Source: Ampullaceana balthica (lineage: Eukaryota; Mollusca; Gastropoda; Lymnaeidae). From it: a DNA stretch of 64,000 bases. The notes beneath the pieces were generated by a model. The model did no database searches, was not told where the DNA came from, and worked only from the letters and a program-made list of their open reading frames with translations. Below, piece by piece: positions 49,009 to 54,740 of the stretch (position 1 is the stretch's first letter; each line of letters begins with the position of its first letter). The position numbers and the translations under genes were made by a program. The stretch spans positions 124,001-188,000 of the forward strand of contig CALYLW010001395.1 of assembly GCA_944989445.1 (NCBI GenBank), read 5' to 3'.

Positions 49009-49631
49009 GGCTGTGGAAATTAACTATTAATTAATCGATTAATATTTAAAAATTTTAATCGATAAGAATTAATTTGATCTATTGAAATTTAAGAAAATAA
49101 TTCGAATATAATTTTTTAACCAATTTATTATTTATTTTATAATTTCTGTTACTAACATAGTTTTCCGTCGTATTACTATTTTCTATTTAGACGTGCAAAC
49201 GTATACAAACAGTTTTTTCTTCCTTATTTCTTGCATAGAAGAACGAATTTGCTGTGTTACGTCACAAAATTTGAGAGCCATGGAATTACCGCTACTTAAC
49301 GGGATCGATATATGCGTTATATAAAATATAATTAATCGAAATTAATCAATTAATTTTTTCCTGATTAATGGAACAAAAGAAATTAATCAGTACCAGCCCT
49401 AAAATATTTATATATGTGTTTATATATATATATTTGTATATTTTTAGAGTGGTGGAGTACAGCTCCGTAAACCTAATGAATGCCCACAACATCGCCGTTG
49501 TTCTAGCGCCAACAATTTTCGCATCAACTACACGGGAAGATGTTGGAGATATATCCCTGCTAATGGCAGCAATAAAAGACGAAGAAATCAAGAAAGCCAG
49601 TTTGATTGAATATATGATCAACTGTTTATGA
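28176..49631 (+). CDS. Ig-transmembrane-RhoGAP receptor gene (eight exons seen, 5' incomplete)
   Basis: Joining eight exons with GT/AG borders and matching phases gives about 376 residues: one Ig-like domain, one membrane helix and one RhoGAP domain ending at TGA 49629-49631. Exons are 28176-28390, 29804-29996, 32912-33040, 35558-35644, 37292-37369, 45445-45579, 46102-46210 and 49448-49631. The Ig domain has the B-strand Cys ('VFIC') and the F-strand 'DAAQYFC' motif. The helix is followed by the basic 'WKRCKK'. The RhoGAP part keeps 'GIYRLSG' with the arginine finger, 'KRQLRD' and 'NIAVVLAPTIF' with the conserved Asn. RhoGAP domains speed GTP hydrolysis by Rho-family GTPases, so the inferred job is to couple an extracellular ligand to Rho signalling at the plasma membrane. 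No signal peptide or first exon was found. The introns are full of mobile DNA. The gene model has not been tested against transcripts. Confidence 0.75.
28555..28620. repeat. SINE-tail-like sequence ending in (ATT)n
   Basis: AGCGCTGTGAGCCCA...GGTACTGCGCTACATAAATT followed by ATTATTATT resembles the 3' tail of short interspersed elements in invertebrate genomes. Only the tail is recognisable. Confidence 0.4.
28755..29185. mobile_element. Foldback MITE copy, intronic
   Basis: Carries GGGCGCCTACGGCGCCGACC, AAAAGCCCAACTAACGTGTC, ACGTCATATAAT and TTGGTGCGCTGCTTTCTAAA followed by TTAGTAGCGTCACGGACAGA. Only the right arm is well preserved. It lies between the two Ig half-domain exons. Confidence 0.6.
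29205..29405 (+). repeat. Dispersed repeat, copy 3 (intronic)
   Basis: Contains TGTTCCTTTGAGTTTGCGCG, GATATCTGATGG, CAACAGTTTACAAT and GCTGTGCAACTTTGCACACG, in common with 2738-2945 and 27472-27625. Short open frames on both strands here are incidental. Confidence 0.4.
29804..29996 (+). CDS. Receptor exon b: second half of the Ig-like domain
   Basis: Acceptor TTAATCTCCACAG, donor GTGAGT; phase 0 in, phase 1 out. It encodes about 64 residues with 'SDWSFTYQNSLNCTEIKML', glycosylation sites NCT and NAS, and 'KDAAQYFCDISY', the Asp-x-Ala-x-Tyr-x-Cys signature of the Ig F strand. The last residues are basic ('SRSYLRKRLNHD') and end in 'LTCE'. The phases match those of the - strand exon 57402-57600, which carries 'NDSGSYYCIIY'. 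Confidence 0.75.
29997..30599. other. Intron sequence, no recognised feature
   Basis: Follows the GTGAGT donor. One in-frame-looking stretch near 30180-30375 ('LFKSLSRNACLNVVEFCITI' read on the + strand) is open for about 65 codons. It could be an extra exon of the ectodomain, since it follows a pyrimidine-rich TTTTTTATAG, but no donor was evident. Confidence 0.35.
30600..30829 (-). repeat. tRNA-derived SINE-like unit, intronic
   Basis: Read on the - strand from 30829, GGCCGTGGGTGCTTTGTTC is followed by a clear B-box GGTTCGAGTCT and then by TCAGTTGGGG-GAAGG near 30695. This is the layout of a tRNA-derived SINE head and core. The overlapping 91-residue - strand frame is incidental. Confidence 0.5.
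30886..31908 (+). repeat. 17-bp minisatellite changing to 16-bp units, intronic
   Basis: About 60 copies of ACCCGGCACCTCAATTT. Units are nearly identical to about 31540. They then change to a 16-bp form, ACCGCAACCTCAATTT, mixed with 17-bp units and some hybrid units to 31908. All three + frames stay open because the unit has no stop and 17 is not a multiple of three; the 350-390-residue frames are artefacts. Confidence 0.95.
31909..32911. other. Intron sequence, no recognised feature
   Basis: AT-rich. No gene or repeat identified. It ends in a good acceptor TTATTGTGAGCTACAG before the membrane exon. Confidence 0.4.
32912..33040 (+). CDS. Receptor exon c: transmembrane helix
   Basis: Phase 1 in, phase 1 out (donor GTGAGT). 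It encodes 'GVREDGTVHTDVVLG' (short juxtamembrane stalk), then the hydrophobic 'ASGVPATLVALSLVIVIW' and the stop-transfer run 'KRCKKVPPL'. The order and charge place the Ig domain outside the cell and the following exons in the cytoplasm. Length is 43 codons. A symmetrical phase-1 exon like this is common for domains added by exon shuffling. Confidence 0.75.
33041..33545. other. Intron sequence, no recognised feature
   Basis: AT-rich. Towards its end, degenerate copies of the TTTAGTG(C/T)T motif lead into the minisatellite. Confidence 0.4.
33546..34085 (+). repeat. 15-bp minisatellite, intronic
   Basis: About 36 copies of GGTTTGTGCTAAGAT with scattered variants (GCTTAGTT, GTTAAGAT, GATAAGAT). 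The period is a multiple of three, so long frames appear on both strands: Trp-Phe-Val-Leu-Arg on + and Asn-His-Leu-Ser-Thr on -. There is no start or splice context, so I regard them as non-coding. Confidence 0.93.
34140..34640. repeat. GATCGATC-family fragment, intronic
   Basis: Contains CGAGCTGAAATTTTGCAGGC, ATCAAAATTTCAGATCGATC, GTCGCGGTGCGTATTATATT and TCTCGTACATAAAGGATTTA, matching blocks in the 23.0-24.4 kb cluster, in mixed order. Truncated. Confidence 0.5.
34641..35557. other. Intron sequence, no recognised feature
   Basis: AT-rich. It ends in the acceptor CTTTTTTTTATTCTAAAAAAG for the next exon. Confidence 0.4.
35558..35644 (+). CDS. Receptor exon d: start of the RhoGAP domain
   Basis: Phase 1 in, phase 1 out; 29 codons, donor GTTTGT (weak). 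It encodes 'VETEMLEVTCDETTFSKLL' and 'KACLNEVETRG'. This corresponds to the first helices of RhoGAP domains, where the family has a '...P.vl..c...lE.rGl' pattern just before the arginine-finger loop. Only about 15 residues separate it from the membrane helix. Confidence 0.7.
35754..37099. mobile_element. Pogo/Tigger-like non-autonomous element, intronic
   Basis: Inverted ends CAGTGTTTCCTCACATAT and, at the right, GCAGCGAGGGAACACTG are flanked by TA on both sides (35752-35753, 37100-37101). Further in, TCGTGGTAGTTAGGGACCGA and the right-hand AATCCGTGATAATC continue the pairing imperfectly. It is 1346 bp long and encodes no recognisable transposase. It holds the tandem repeat at 36175-36480. 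Confidence 0.65.
36175..36480 (+). repeat. Tandem repeat of about 40 bp, seven to eight copies
   Basis: Units read AAAGAACCTTTACAATACGT then ACATACGTATAAAAAATT, with alternating TACGTACATACGTA and TATGTACATACGTA. Each unit contains a TACGTA-type palindrome. It lies inside the pogo-like element. Confidence 0.8.
37292..37369 (+). CDS. Receptor exon e: RhoGAP arginine-finger exon
   Basis: Acceptor TTTTTATGAAACAG, donor GTTGTT; phase 1 in and out; 26 codons. It encodes 'GLQVNGIYRLSGNQKESYQL' followed by 'REAIMK'. The 'GIYRLSG' loop matches the 'GIFRxSG' arginine-finger motif of RhoGAPs, and 'LREAI' matches the helix that follows. The catalytic Arg is present. Confidence 0.8.
37340..37928 (+). 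repeat. Direct duplication, left copy (exon e end plus intron)
   Basis: The segment from TTATCAATTAAGAGAGGCCA, inside exon e, to GTAGAAATAAAACATATGA matches 44056-44645 with only scattered differences. The Ty3/Gypsy element lies between the copies. Confidence 0.9.
37933..38137 (+). repeat. 5' long terminal repeat of the Ty3/Gypsy element
   Basis: About 205 bp, TGTAGAATATTGAGTATTAC to TACACCACATT, matching 43832-44038 with about a dozen differences. It is followed by GGCGACGAGGATGAAC, the position of a tRNA primer-binding site. GTAT precedes it (37929-37932) and also follows the 3' LTR, a likely 4-bp target duplication. Confidence 0.85.
38342..39203 (+). pseudogene. Gag-like region of the Ty3/Gypsy element
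   Basis: Starts with ATG at 38342 ('MSKLKQFDES'). A capsid-like region follows ('EELYKVLQDHMSP', 'KRIQQEGESVSTFLAEIRKL'), then two CCHC zinc knuckles of spacing C-x2-C-x4-H-x4-C ('CLSCGKTNHQRSQC', 'CRSCSKKGHIKAIC') at about 38934-39046. A frameshift near 38780 separates capsid from nucleocapsid. The frame is then cut after 'NNIKVK' by an inserted element at about 39204. Confidence 0.85.
39204..40264. mobile_element. Composite insertion in the Ty3/Gypsy protease region
   Basis: About 1.06 kb separates 'IKVK' from the protease 'MELDTG'. GTAAAA is present on both sides (39198-39203, 40265-40270) and may be a target duplication. The left third (39204-39680) is a foldback with arms of about 125 bp around AAGGACACGCTTTTATTCAC. 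The right half (39884-40264) is a reversed copy of the element at 21690. Non-coding. Confidence 0.7.
40272..40538 (+). pseudogene. Aspartic protease remnant of the Ty3/Gypsy element
   Basis: 'MELDTGCPISVTTKADY' carries the catalytic Asp-Thr-Gly. After a frameshift near 40330, 'VRMKLKTYTGEVITHVGT' and 'HPLLGREWI' match the flap and C-terminal 'LLGRxWL' parts of retroelement proteases. It ends at the second insertion. Confidence 0.75.
40539..40932. mobile_element. Second ACACGC-ended insertion in the Ty3/Gypsy element
   Basis: About 0.4 kb, AAATCTTTTTTTAAAAAGGA-CACGCTTTTATTTA at the left and TTAAATAAAAGCGTGTAA at the right. The ends include the inverted pair ACACGCTTTTATTTA/TAAATAAAAGCGTGT. 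The interior carries GTTCGATCGATC-like and GATCTCTAGGACCATC blocks and a GGATGGATGGATAC tract. It is shorter than the 21690 copy and lacks its central region. Confidence 0.75.
40938..41650 (+). pseudogene. Reverse transcriptase of the Ty3/Gypsy element
   Basis: Contains 'KARPVPYSLKEKVEAEL', 'GIITKVTNSEWATPIV', 'GDVRICGDYK' and 'TKIDLTQAYLQ', then 'LVFGITSSPAIFQRSMD', the ordered RT motifs of Ty3/Gypsy. The Tyr/Phe-x-Asp-Asp box survives only as 'DDIIITGE' after a frameshift at about 41545 that removes the preceding residues. Confidence 0.85.
41651..42370 (+). pseudogene. RT connection and RNase H region of the Ty3/Gypsy element
   Basis: Contains 'LRSFLGMLN' (41785-41812), 'RLACDASPYGLGAVVSH' with the RNase H Asp (41981-42030), 'RPIAYASRSLN' and, after frameshifts, 'VTDHKPLQYIFG' and 'STEKHSNADCLSRLPL'. 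Breaks near 41660, 41812 and 42140. Confidence 0.8.
42371..43340 (+). pseudogene. Integrase of the Ty3/Gypsy element
   Basis: The HHCC zinc domain is partly seen ('HEGHLGIMKMKSTARQTMWW', 'KKCTG'). The catalytic core follows: 'VDYAGPF' and 'VVIDAHTKWAE' around 42842-42910, 'IVSDNGPQFVSEEFNRFV' near 43000-43055, and 'STNGLAERLVQSFKHAM' with the Glu near 43100-43150. Stops and frameshifts occur near 42764 and 42950. Confidence 0.85.
43341..43775 (+). pseudogene. Integrase C-terminal tail of the Ty3/Gypsy element
   Basis: Contains 'HKGQFREFSPGQTVLIRDY' and 'GTIVERSGPLSYIVE', which match the 'GPY/F' C-terminal module of many Ty3/Gypsy integrases, then 'RRHVDQIRSSS'. A frameshift at about 43640 is followed by 'RSKRQSTPTKRL' before the polypurine tract. 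Confidence 0.75.
43832..44038 (+). repeat. 3' long terminal repeat of the Ty3/Gypsy element
   Basis: TGTGATATATTGAGTATTAC to TACACCACATT; the partner is 37933-38137. It is followed by GTAT (44039-44042), the same four bases that precede the 5' LTR. Confidence 0.85.
44056..44645 (+). repeat. Direct duplication, right copy (partial exon e plus intron)
   Basis: TTATCAATTAAGAGAGACCA onward matches 37340-37928. It contains only the last nine or so codons of exon e with its donor (AAAGGTTGTT) and has no acceptor just upstream, so it should not be a functional exon. Confidence 0.9.
44660..44960 (+). mobile_element. LINE 3'-end remnant, copy 2 (intronic)
   Basis: A frame at 44641-44841 ends with 'NTYKFSFVRSRIRTRNALPD', recalling the C-terminal 'YKFSFFPRTIRxWNxLP' of LINE reverse transcriptases. 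The downstream sequence TATCAACATTTAAAAATCTA is shared with 3590-3620. Truncated. Confidence 0.5.
45046..45122 (+). repeat. 14-bp tandem repeat, about six copies
   Basis: Imperfect copies of TTAGTGCCACTTTC in the intron before exon f. Confidence 0.8.
45445..45579 (+). CDS. Receptor exon f: RhoGAP middle
   Basis: Acceptor TTATGTTTACAAAAG, donor GTAATT; phase 1 in and out; 45 codons. It encodes 'DFEKGLGELKKANIFIITD' then 'IIKRQLRDVQNSLIPYNV'. The latter aligns with the RhoGAP 'lLKxyLRELPEPLIPy' motif. The Lys and Arg that contact the GTPase are kept, but the usual Leu-Pro-Glu-Pro is replaced by Val-Gln-Asn-Ser. Confidence 0.8.
45580..46101. other. Intron sequence, no recognised feature
   Basis: AT-rich. 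It ends in the acceptor TTTTCCCCTATTTAG. Confidence 0.4.
46102..46210 (+). CDS. Receptor exon g: RhoGAP middle helices
   Basis: Phase 1 in, phase 2 out, donor GTAAGA. It encodes 'AADNPAEVVRGHVESVLSGL' then 'TDFNAEILYLFLKHLRK'. The family has 'LP..n...L..Ll.hL..v' in this position, and 'NAEILYLFLKHLRKV' fits this helix well. Confidence 0.8.
46364..48185. mobile_element. piggyBac-like TTAA-flanked element with nested repeats, intronic
   Basis: TTAA stands on both sides (46360-46363, 48186-48189). The left end GGGGCGTCCTTAAAGTACGT and the right end, whose reverse complement is GAGCCGTTCAGTAAGTACGT, are imperfect inverted repeats followed by CAC. TTAA target sites are the hallmark of piggyBac. 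No transposase is visible. The inside is filled with several copies of the foldback MITE family (46600-47300 and 47310-48060). Confidence 0.65.
46600..48060. mobile_element. Cluster of foldback MITE copies inside the piggyBac-like element
   Basis: At least three partial copies carry AATTTTGGAAAAGGTGACAA, GGCTTTTGAAAAAAGG-TTGGCGCCGTAGG, TTGGTGCGCTGCTTTCTAAA and GGCGCCCTACAACCCC. The stretch 47525-47580 has CGGACCCTGCGAGGCAACAA, the end shared with 54225-54250. Short frames on both strands here are repeat-derived and not genes. Confidence 0.65.
48190..48960. other. Intron sequence, no recognised feature
   Basis: AT-rich. Open frames at 48281-48529 and 48822-49034 have no recognisable motif. 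A (TA)n run lies at 48973-49004. Confidence 0.4.
49005..49402. mobile_element. Small TAGGGCTG-ended inverted-repeat element, intronic
   Basis: Begins TTAGGGCTGTGGAAATTAAC and ends TACCAGCCCTAA. Both sides carry ATTAATCGATTAAT-like sequence in opposite orientation (CGATTAATATT and AATTAATCAATTAATT). About 0.4 kb and non-coding. It sits 45 bp upstream of the last receptor exon. The class is probably hAT, judged from end type only. Confidence 0.6.
49448..49631 (+). CDS. Receptor exon h: RhoGAP C-terminus and stop
   Basis: Acceptor TTTGTATATTTTTAG, phase 2 in. It encodes 'VVEYSSVNLMNAHNIAVVLA' then 'PTIFASTT' and ends 'KASLIEYMINCL' before TGA. 'NLMNAHNIAVVLAPTIF' is the diagnostic RhoGAP 'NxMtxxNLAxvfaPtLl' helix, with the second Asn that helps to stabilise the switch regions. 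The protein ends soon after the domain. Confidence 0.85.
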
Positions 49632-49734
49632 GTGGGGAAGTAGGTATGCAATGTTGAGCATTGCATTATTTTTTTTGTTTATCCTCTAGTCATCAAATCT
49701 TCAGCAACTGAGTTAAAAAAAACTGAAAGCTAGA

Positions 49735-50348
49735 CACATCAAATTATTGTCAAAACATCAAATCATTGTCTAAACATCGATTCATTGTCAAAACATCAAA
49801 TCATTGTCAAAACATCAAATCATTGTCAAAACATCAAATCATTGTCGAAACATCGAATCATTGTCGAAACATCAAATCATTGTCAAAACATCAAATCATT
49901 GTCGAAACATCGAATCATTGTCAAAACATCGATTCATTGTCAAAACATCAAATCATTGTCAAAACATCAAATCATTGTCAAAACATCAAATCATTGTCAA
50001 AACATCAAATCATTGTCAAAACATCAAATCATTGTCAAAACATCAAATCATTGTCAAAACATCAAATCATTGTCAAAACATCAAAGTATTGTCAAAACAT
50101 CAAATCATTGTCAAAACATCAAATCATTGTCAAAACATCAAATCATTGTCAAAACATCAAATCATTGTCAAAACATCAAATCATTGTCAAAACATCAAAT
50201 CATTGTCAAAACATCAAAGTATTGTCAAAACATCAAATTATTGTCAAAACATCAAATCATTGTCAAAACATAAAATCATTGTCAAAACATCAAATCATTG
50301 TCAAAACATTAAATCATTGTCGAAACATCGAATCATTGTCAAAACAAA
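49735..50348 (+). repeat. 19-bp minisatellite, probably in the receptor 3' untranslated region
   Basis: About 32 copies of CATCAAATCATTGTCAAAA, with variants CATCGAATCATTGTCGAAA at both edges and CATCAAAGTATTGTC inside. It begins about 105 bp after the receptor stop and ends just before AATAAA. The 160-200-residue frames over it arise because the unit lacks a stop in the reading phases used, and are not genes. Confidence 0.93.
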
Positions 50349-50354
50349 AGTTTA

Positions 50355-50360
50355 AATAAA
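50355..50360 (+). terminator. Polyadenylation signal AATAAA of the receptor gene
   Basis: Canonical AATAAA about 720 bp after the receptor stop, immediately beyond the minisatellite. T-rich sequence follows at 50385-50430, as expected downstream of a cleavage site. Inferred from position only. Confidence 0.5.
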
Positions 50361-51044
50361 GATCAAGCTTTAAAATTGTGTCTTAAATTTTGACCTTTTA
50401 TTTATTTATTTATTTTAATTTTTGGATTTTGTCTATTCAAACTTTCATATAATCATTACCTACTAGATACTATTAGGAAAGTAAAGTAAACATTGAAAAT
50501 AAATGCTAATCATAGAGTTTAGAAATTTTAATCAGCATTTTTAAATGTTAATTAACAAATGTGTCCTTTCCTCAACTCCCTAGAACAGTGGTTTCCAAAT
50601 TAGTCCGTACGGAAACCCAGGGGTCCCCCGTACCATTCAGGGGGTCCTTGGAAAATTAACATTGATTTGGGGGGTACCTGAACAACGTCAGTGGGTCCAT
50701 GCAAGGTTAAATATAAAAAAAAATAATTGTGATAATTTTTTATTGTTATGGAAATTAAAATAAATAATCCTATATTATATAAGGCAATTTTCTGTGCGGT
50801 CATCGATAGCGATTGGTCCCTCAAACTCCTACAGACTCCTACAGCCAATCAATAGAGAAAAATTAAATCTCATTTACATATTGAACGACGTTCAAGACGA
50901 GTTATTTTTGGTGCAGTTTTTTTTTCCAAGAGTTTATTTTGAGCGGTGCGCATTGGGATTTGTAGTAAAAAACTTTGTTTTTACGGGTTATTTATTATAA
51001 ATATAATGTGCAGTATGTTTGACGTGATACACATGTATCGCCGG

Positions 51045-51550
51045 TCGAGACGGCGGGTCTCTCGAAAAATCACGGTGGAGGGGGGGGTAGGATCTCTCGA
51101 CAAACCGCAGTGGTGGGGAGGTAGGGTCTCTGGGCAGACAGCAATGTGGGGGGTAGGGTCTCTGGACAGACCACGATGTGGGGGGTAAGGGCTCTGGACA
51201 GACCACGATGTGGGGGGGGGGAGATAGGTGTCACGTGTGAATCACATGATGGATGACGGAGAGGTCACGTGAGTGAAAGCGCGGGAAAAAAAGAGTCGTT
51301 CCCATTGGCTAGGAAGGTTGGGGGGGATCAGTGTTAGAGTTGGCTGGTGTAATGGCAGATGTGTGCCAGTGTATTCCACGTTGTATAACCTCAAATTATA
51401 TGTTATGTACATAGTATACATATTAAGTTTTATAAGTTTTGTATTGAGATAACGCCTACAAGTTAAATTAATAAGTAAAAACCATTGACAATATGGTCTC
51501 TGGACAGACCGCGATGTGGAGGGAGGAGGTAGGGTCTCTGGATAAAGCCT
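51045..51550 (+). repeat. Degenerate GC-rich tandem repeat inside the hAT element
   Basis: Four or five imperfect units of about 32 bp, GGGTCTCTGGACAGACCACG followed by ATGTGGGGGG, lie between 51055 and 51215. A further separated copy lies at 51494-51540. Sequence between them is non-coding. Confidence 0.8.
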
Positions 51551-51689
51551 CTGGTTGAAACGATGACTGGTGACGTTTCATTTTCCTTTTGACGTCAGTT
51601 GATGTGGATGTTGTGCTGTCCTAACATGAACTTCACATGTCACCCTACACATATTCCTGTCCTTTGACGGGCTTTGTTGCTAGTTAACA

Positions 51690-52090
51690 ATATAATAACC
51701 CAAGTCACTCACTGGATGGATGGAATCGTAACGCCATGACGTCATTGTTTGAGCTTATATTTTAATACAAGGTCTGCATCAGGAGGTGAGCAAAATAATT
51801 ATAAATTAAAGATTATTTTTGAAATAGTACAACAGTCAATAGCAGTTTAAAAAGCGTGTGGTGTTACTTGCAATAAAAATATTATATGACGTCATTGTTA
51901 AGCTTATATTTTAATTTTGGAAAAGGGAACGATGTAAAAAGGAGATTCGAGGATTTGTAATTATAAAATAATTTGTTTACATTTCGGGAAGTTTAATATT
52001 TCGTATTTATCAAACAAGGATAAGTTACTTGGGCTTTTGAAAAAATTTGGGTGCCTTAGGCGCCCTAAAACCCCAGATAATAAATAAAAT
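51690..52090. mobile_element. Foldback MITE copy inside the hAT element
   Basis: Has ATGACGTCATTGTTTGAGCT, AATTTTGGAAAAGGGAACGA, GATTCGAGGATTTG and CTTGGGCTTTTGAAAAAATT followed by GCCTTAGGCGCCCTA. Terminal arms are eroded. Confidence 0.55.
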
Positions 52091-52470
52091 AGTATCCGAA
52101 TGCCTTTTCTACTAATTAATTTCCATCTTAGGTGCTCTCATTCATGGCTATAATGTTGATTTACCTATAAAAGGTAGTAGAACTACGGTAATTTGCACAG
52201 CTATAACAAATCAAAATACTTGGTTTGTTGAAAGGTCTAGTTTAATGTGTGAGAAATGAGGGAATTCCTAAAAGTAGGTTAGAAAAACATACGTTTTTAA
52301 ATTTAATCTATGAGGGTTACAAGGTTGGGTAATTTTCAGTGTGACGGGGAGTTATATTTACCGAAATTGTATCATATCATCAAATAATTTTTGTCATAGT
52401 GCTTTACTGTATCATTCCATTGAAAAAGTTAATAATTAATAACAGTGGTTTGTTACAACACATAAGAGAA

Positions 52471-53560
52471 TGAGTGAGCCGAAGAAACAATGCAGACAAT
52501 ACAGCGGTGTTGAATATGTGAAGTAAGGCTAAAGTTTTGAAAACAGGTACGAAAGGTGAAAACTTATTTGATGAAAAAAAATATTTTTTGAAGTTAAAGC
52601 AATACCCTTGACTTTTTCGGCATACTTAAAACAAACTGTACCCAATGTATTTTCAGTACATTGTGTCATTTATCGACATCATTTTTTCGCAAAAAATCTT
52701 AGCGAAAGTAAGCATGGATCACTAGATTATGTCATTAGAGCTGTTAATAAAATCAAAAGTAAAGCCTTCAATCAGAGATTATTTACTCAACATTGTTTGT
52801 AAAATGAAGAAGGCTATAGTCGTATACTTATTTACACGGAAGTACGTTGGTTATACACAAGTATATATTTAAATCAATCGATTTTATGCTCTCTTTGATT
52901 CAGTGTTGGAATTCCTGGAAAACAAATACAATTATTTGCGACACAATTAAGTCAAAAATGACATATCCTTTATGAATGATTTATTTACCAACTTTAAAGA
53001 ATCTAATTTGAGACTACAAGGTGACCAACTAATTTTTATCAAAACTAAAAGCGTAATATCTGCGTTTGCTGAAATCCTTTTTCTGTACGACAAAACTTGG
53101 GAAGATGAGAATGTTTTCAGTTTCCAAATCTTTCGAAATTGCAAAGTAGAGATAAAGATTTGATGGCTTACTGTTAACACTTAACGCCTCTTCGTGCAGA
53201 CTTGAACCAAAGATTGGAAGACATTATTCACTTGGATATTTTCGACTTATTGAAATAAAGAACCAATGTTTGAACTAGGCTACCACGAATTCCGGGTACA
53301 AGAACAGATCCCAATTTTATAACCTAAATTCTGGGTTATTCATTGTAAATAAATTGTTGATTGCTTTCCAGTCTTCCTATGTGGTAGAACAAAGATTCAG
53401 TGACGTTATGAAAATCATCATTAAAAAAAAATTCAAACCGACTAGAAATGGGTGCTCGTGGGGATTTGCGGTTGCTACTCACAAACATTGAGTCGGTCAT
53501 AAATACACTCATAAAATCTCATCGCGTTCATCCAAGTTATTAATTGTTTGTTATTTTATT
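52471..53560 (+). pseudogene. hAT transposase (SCAND3/ZBED-like) relic
   Basis: Starts 'MSEPKKQCRQYSGVEYVK' at 52471. An internal deletion follows, then 'VHCVIYRHHFFAKNLSES' and 'LDYVIRAVNKIKSKAFNQRL' (52655-52790), 'RILIYTEVRWL' and 'FLYDKTWEDENVFSF'. Near 53375, 'VEQRFSDVMKI' corresponds to the C-terminal dimerisation part. The order matches SCAND3-like hAT transposases. Several stops make it inactive. Confidence 0.8.
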
Positions 53561-53735
53561 TTAAACAAAAGTTATAATTTCAATAGAAATTTCTTCATTA
53601 AAATATTGCTTTTTTGGTTTGTAATTTTTGTATTATGGATTTTTATAGTTTTTTTTTACTTGGGGGTCCGTGGGCAAGTTTTGACTATAAAAGGGGTCCG
53701 TGGGTCAAAAAAGTTTGGGAACCACTGCCGTAGAA

Positions 53736-53890
53736 TATCTCCATTATTTTTCTCAAAATATATATTTTTAATTTAAAAAGAATTCTCGGATAAGTAACAA
53801 TGCACATTTTGAATCAAATCAATGTTTAGTAGGAATAGTACCAAATTATCGTATAACTTATCTTATAACTTATCTTATAATTTATCTTCA
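53736..53890. other. Non-coding spacer, no recognised feature
   Basis: AT-rich spacer containing three copies of ATAACTTATCTT near 53850-53880. Confidence 0.4.
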
Positions 53891-53892
53891 AA

Positions 53893-54740
53893 CTAGACGC
53901 CCCGCGGCGTAGCATACGCCGCAGACTTGCTCATGGAGAGTTCTTTTACCCCTTTAATGCATTTTTTTAGGGCGCCTACGGCGCCGATCTTTTACAAAAG
54001 CCCAACTAACTTGTCCTTGTTTGATCAATACGAAATATTAAACTTTCTGAAATGCACACAAACTATTTTATAATAGGGGTTCCCTTTTTCCAAAATTAAA
54101 ATATCAGCGAAAACAATGACGTCATATAATTTACAGCGCATATTTAATTTGCACACCTTTTGATGCATTGGTGCAGAAATTTGGTGCGCTGCTTTCTAAA
54201 ATTAGTATCTGTTGCATATGCAGCTTCTTGTTGCCTCGCAGGGTCCGACAAAGAAGAGAATTATATATATAGACTAGACGCCCCGCGGCTTAGCATACGC
54301 CACAGACTTGCTCATGGAGAGTTCTTTTACCCCTTTAATGCAATTTTTAGGGCGCCTACGGCGCCGACCTTTTTCAAAAGCCCAACTAAATTGTCCTTGT
54401 TTGATCAATACGAAATATTTAAACTTTCTGAAATGCACACAAAGTATTTTATAATAGGGGTTGTAGGGCGTCTATAGCGCCCCCTTTGTTTTTTGATGTT
54501 ATAATTAACCATCATCAAATCCTCTTTTTACATTGTTCCCTTTTTACAAAATTAAAATATCAGCGAAAACAGTGACGTCATATAATTTATTTTTACAGCG
54601 CATATTTAATTTGCACACCTTTTGATGCATTGGTGCAGTAATTTGGTGCGCTGCTTTCTAAAATTATTATCTGTTGAACATACTTGCATCTTGGTGTCTC
54701 GCAGGGTCCGACCACGAAGAGAATTATATATATAGATAGA
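53893..54740. mobile_element. Two foldback-family elements in direct tandem
   Basis: Unit one (53893-54272) and unit two (54273-54740) each begin ACTAGACGCCCCGCGGC, run through GCAGACTTGCTCATGGAGAG, GGGCGCCTACGGCGCCGA and GGTGCGCTGCTTTCTAAAAT, and end in CGCAGGGTCCGAC followed by GAAGAGAATTATATATATAG. Unit two contains an extra ATAGCGCCCCC...AACCATCATCAAATCC segment. A reversed copy lies at 47515-47960. Confidence 0.75.

Larger units (their letters stand above)
50586..53727 (+). mobile_element. Degenerate hAT element with 8-bp target duplication
   Basis: Starts CAGTGGTTTCCAAATTAGTC and ends GGGAACCACTG, inverted ends of hAT type. The flanks CCCTAGAA (50578-50585) and CCGTAGAA (53728-53735) match at 7 of 8 bases. 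The subterminal GGGGGTCC...GGGTCCGTGGG repeats are typical of this family. It includes a broken SCAND3/ZBED-like transposase and nested repeats (51040-51545, 51690-52090). Confidence 0.8.

Noticed and set aside
49766..50359. Repeat array with regular 19-bp spacing that superficially resembles a CRISPR array or a repeat protein
   Set aside because: Units are contiguous without unique spacers, the context is a eukaryotic 3' untranslated region, and the frames are artefacts of the minisatellite.
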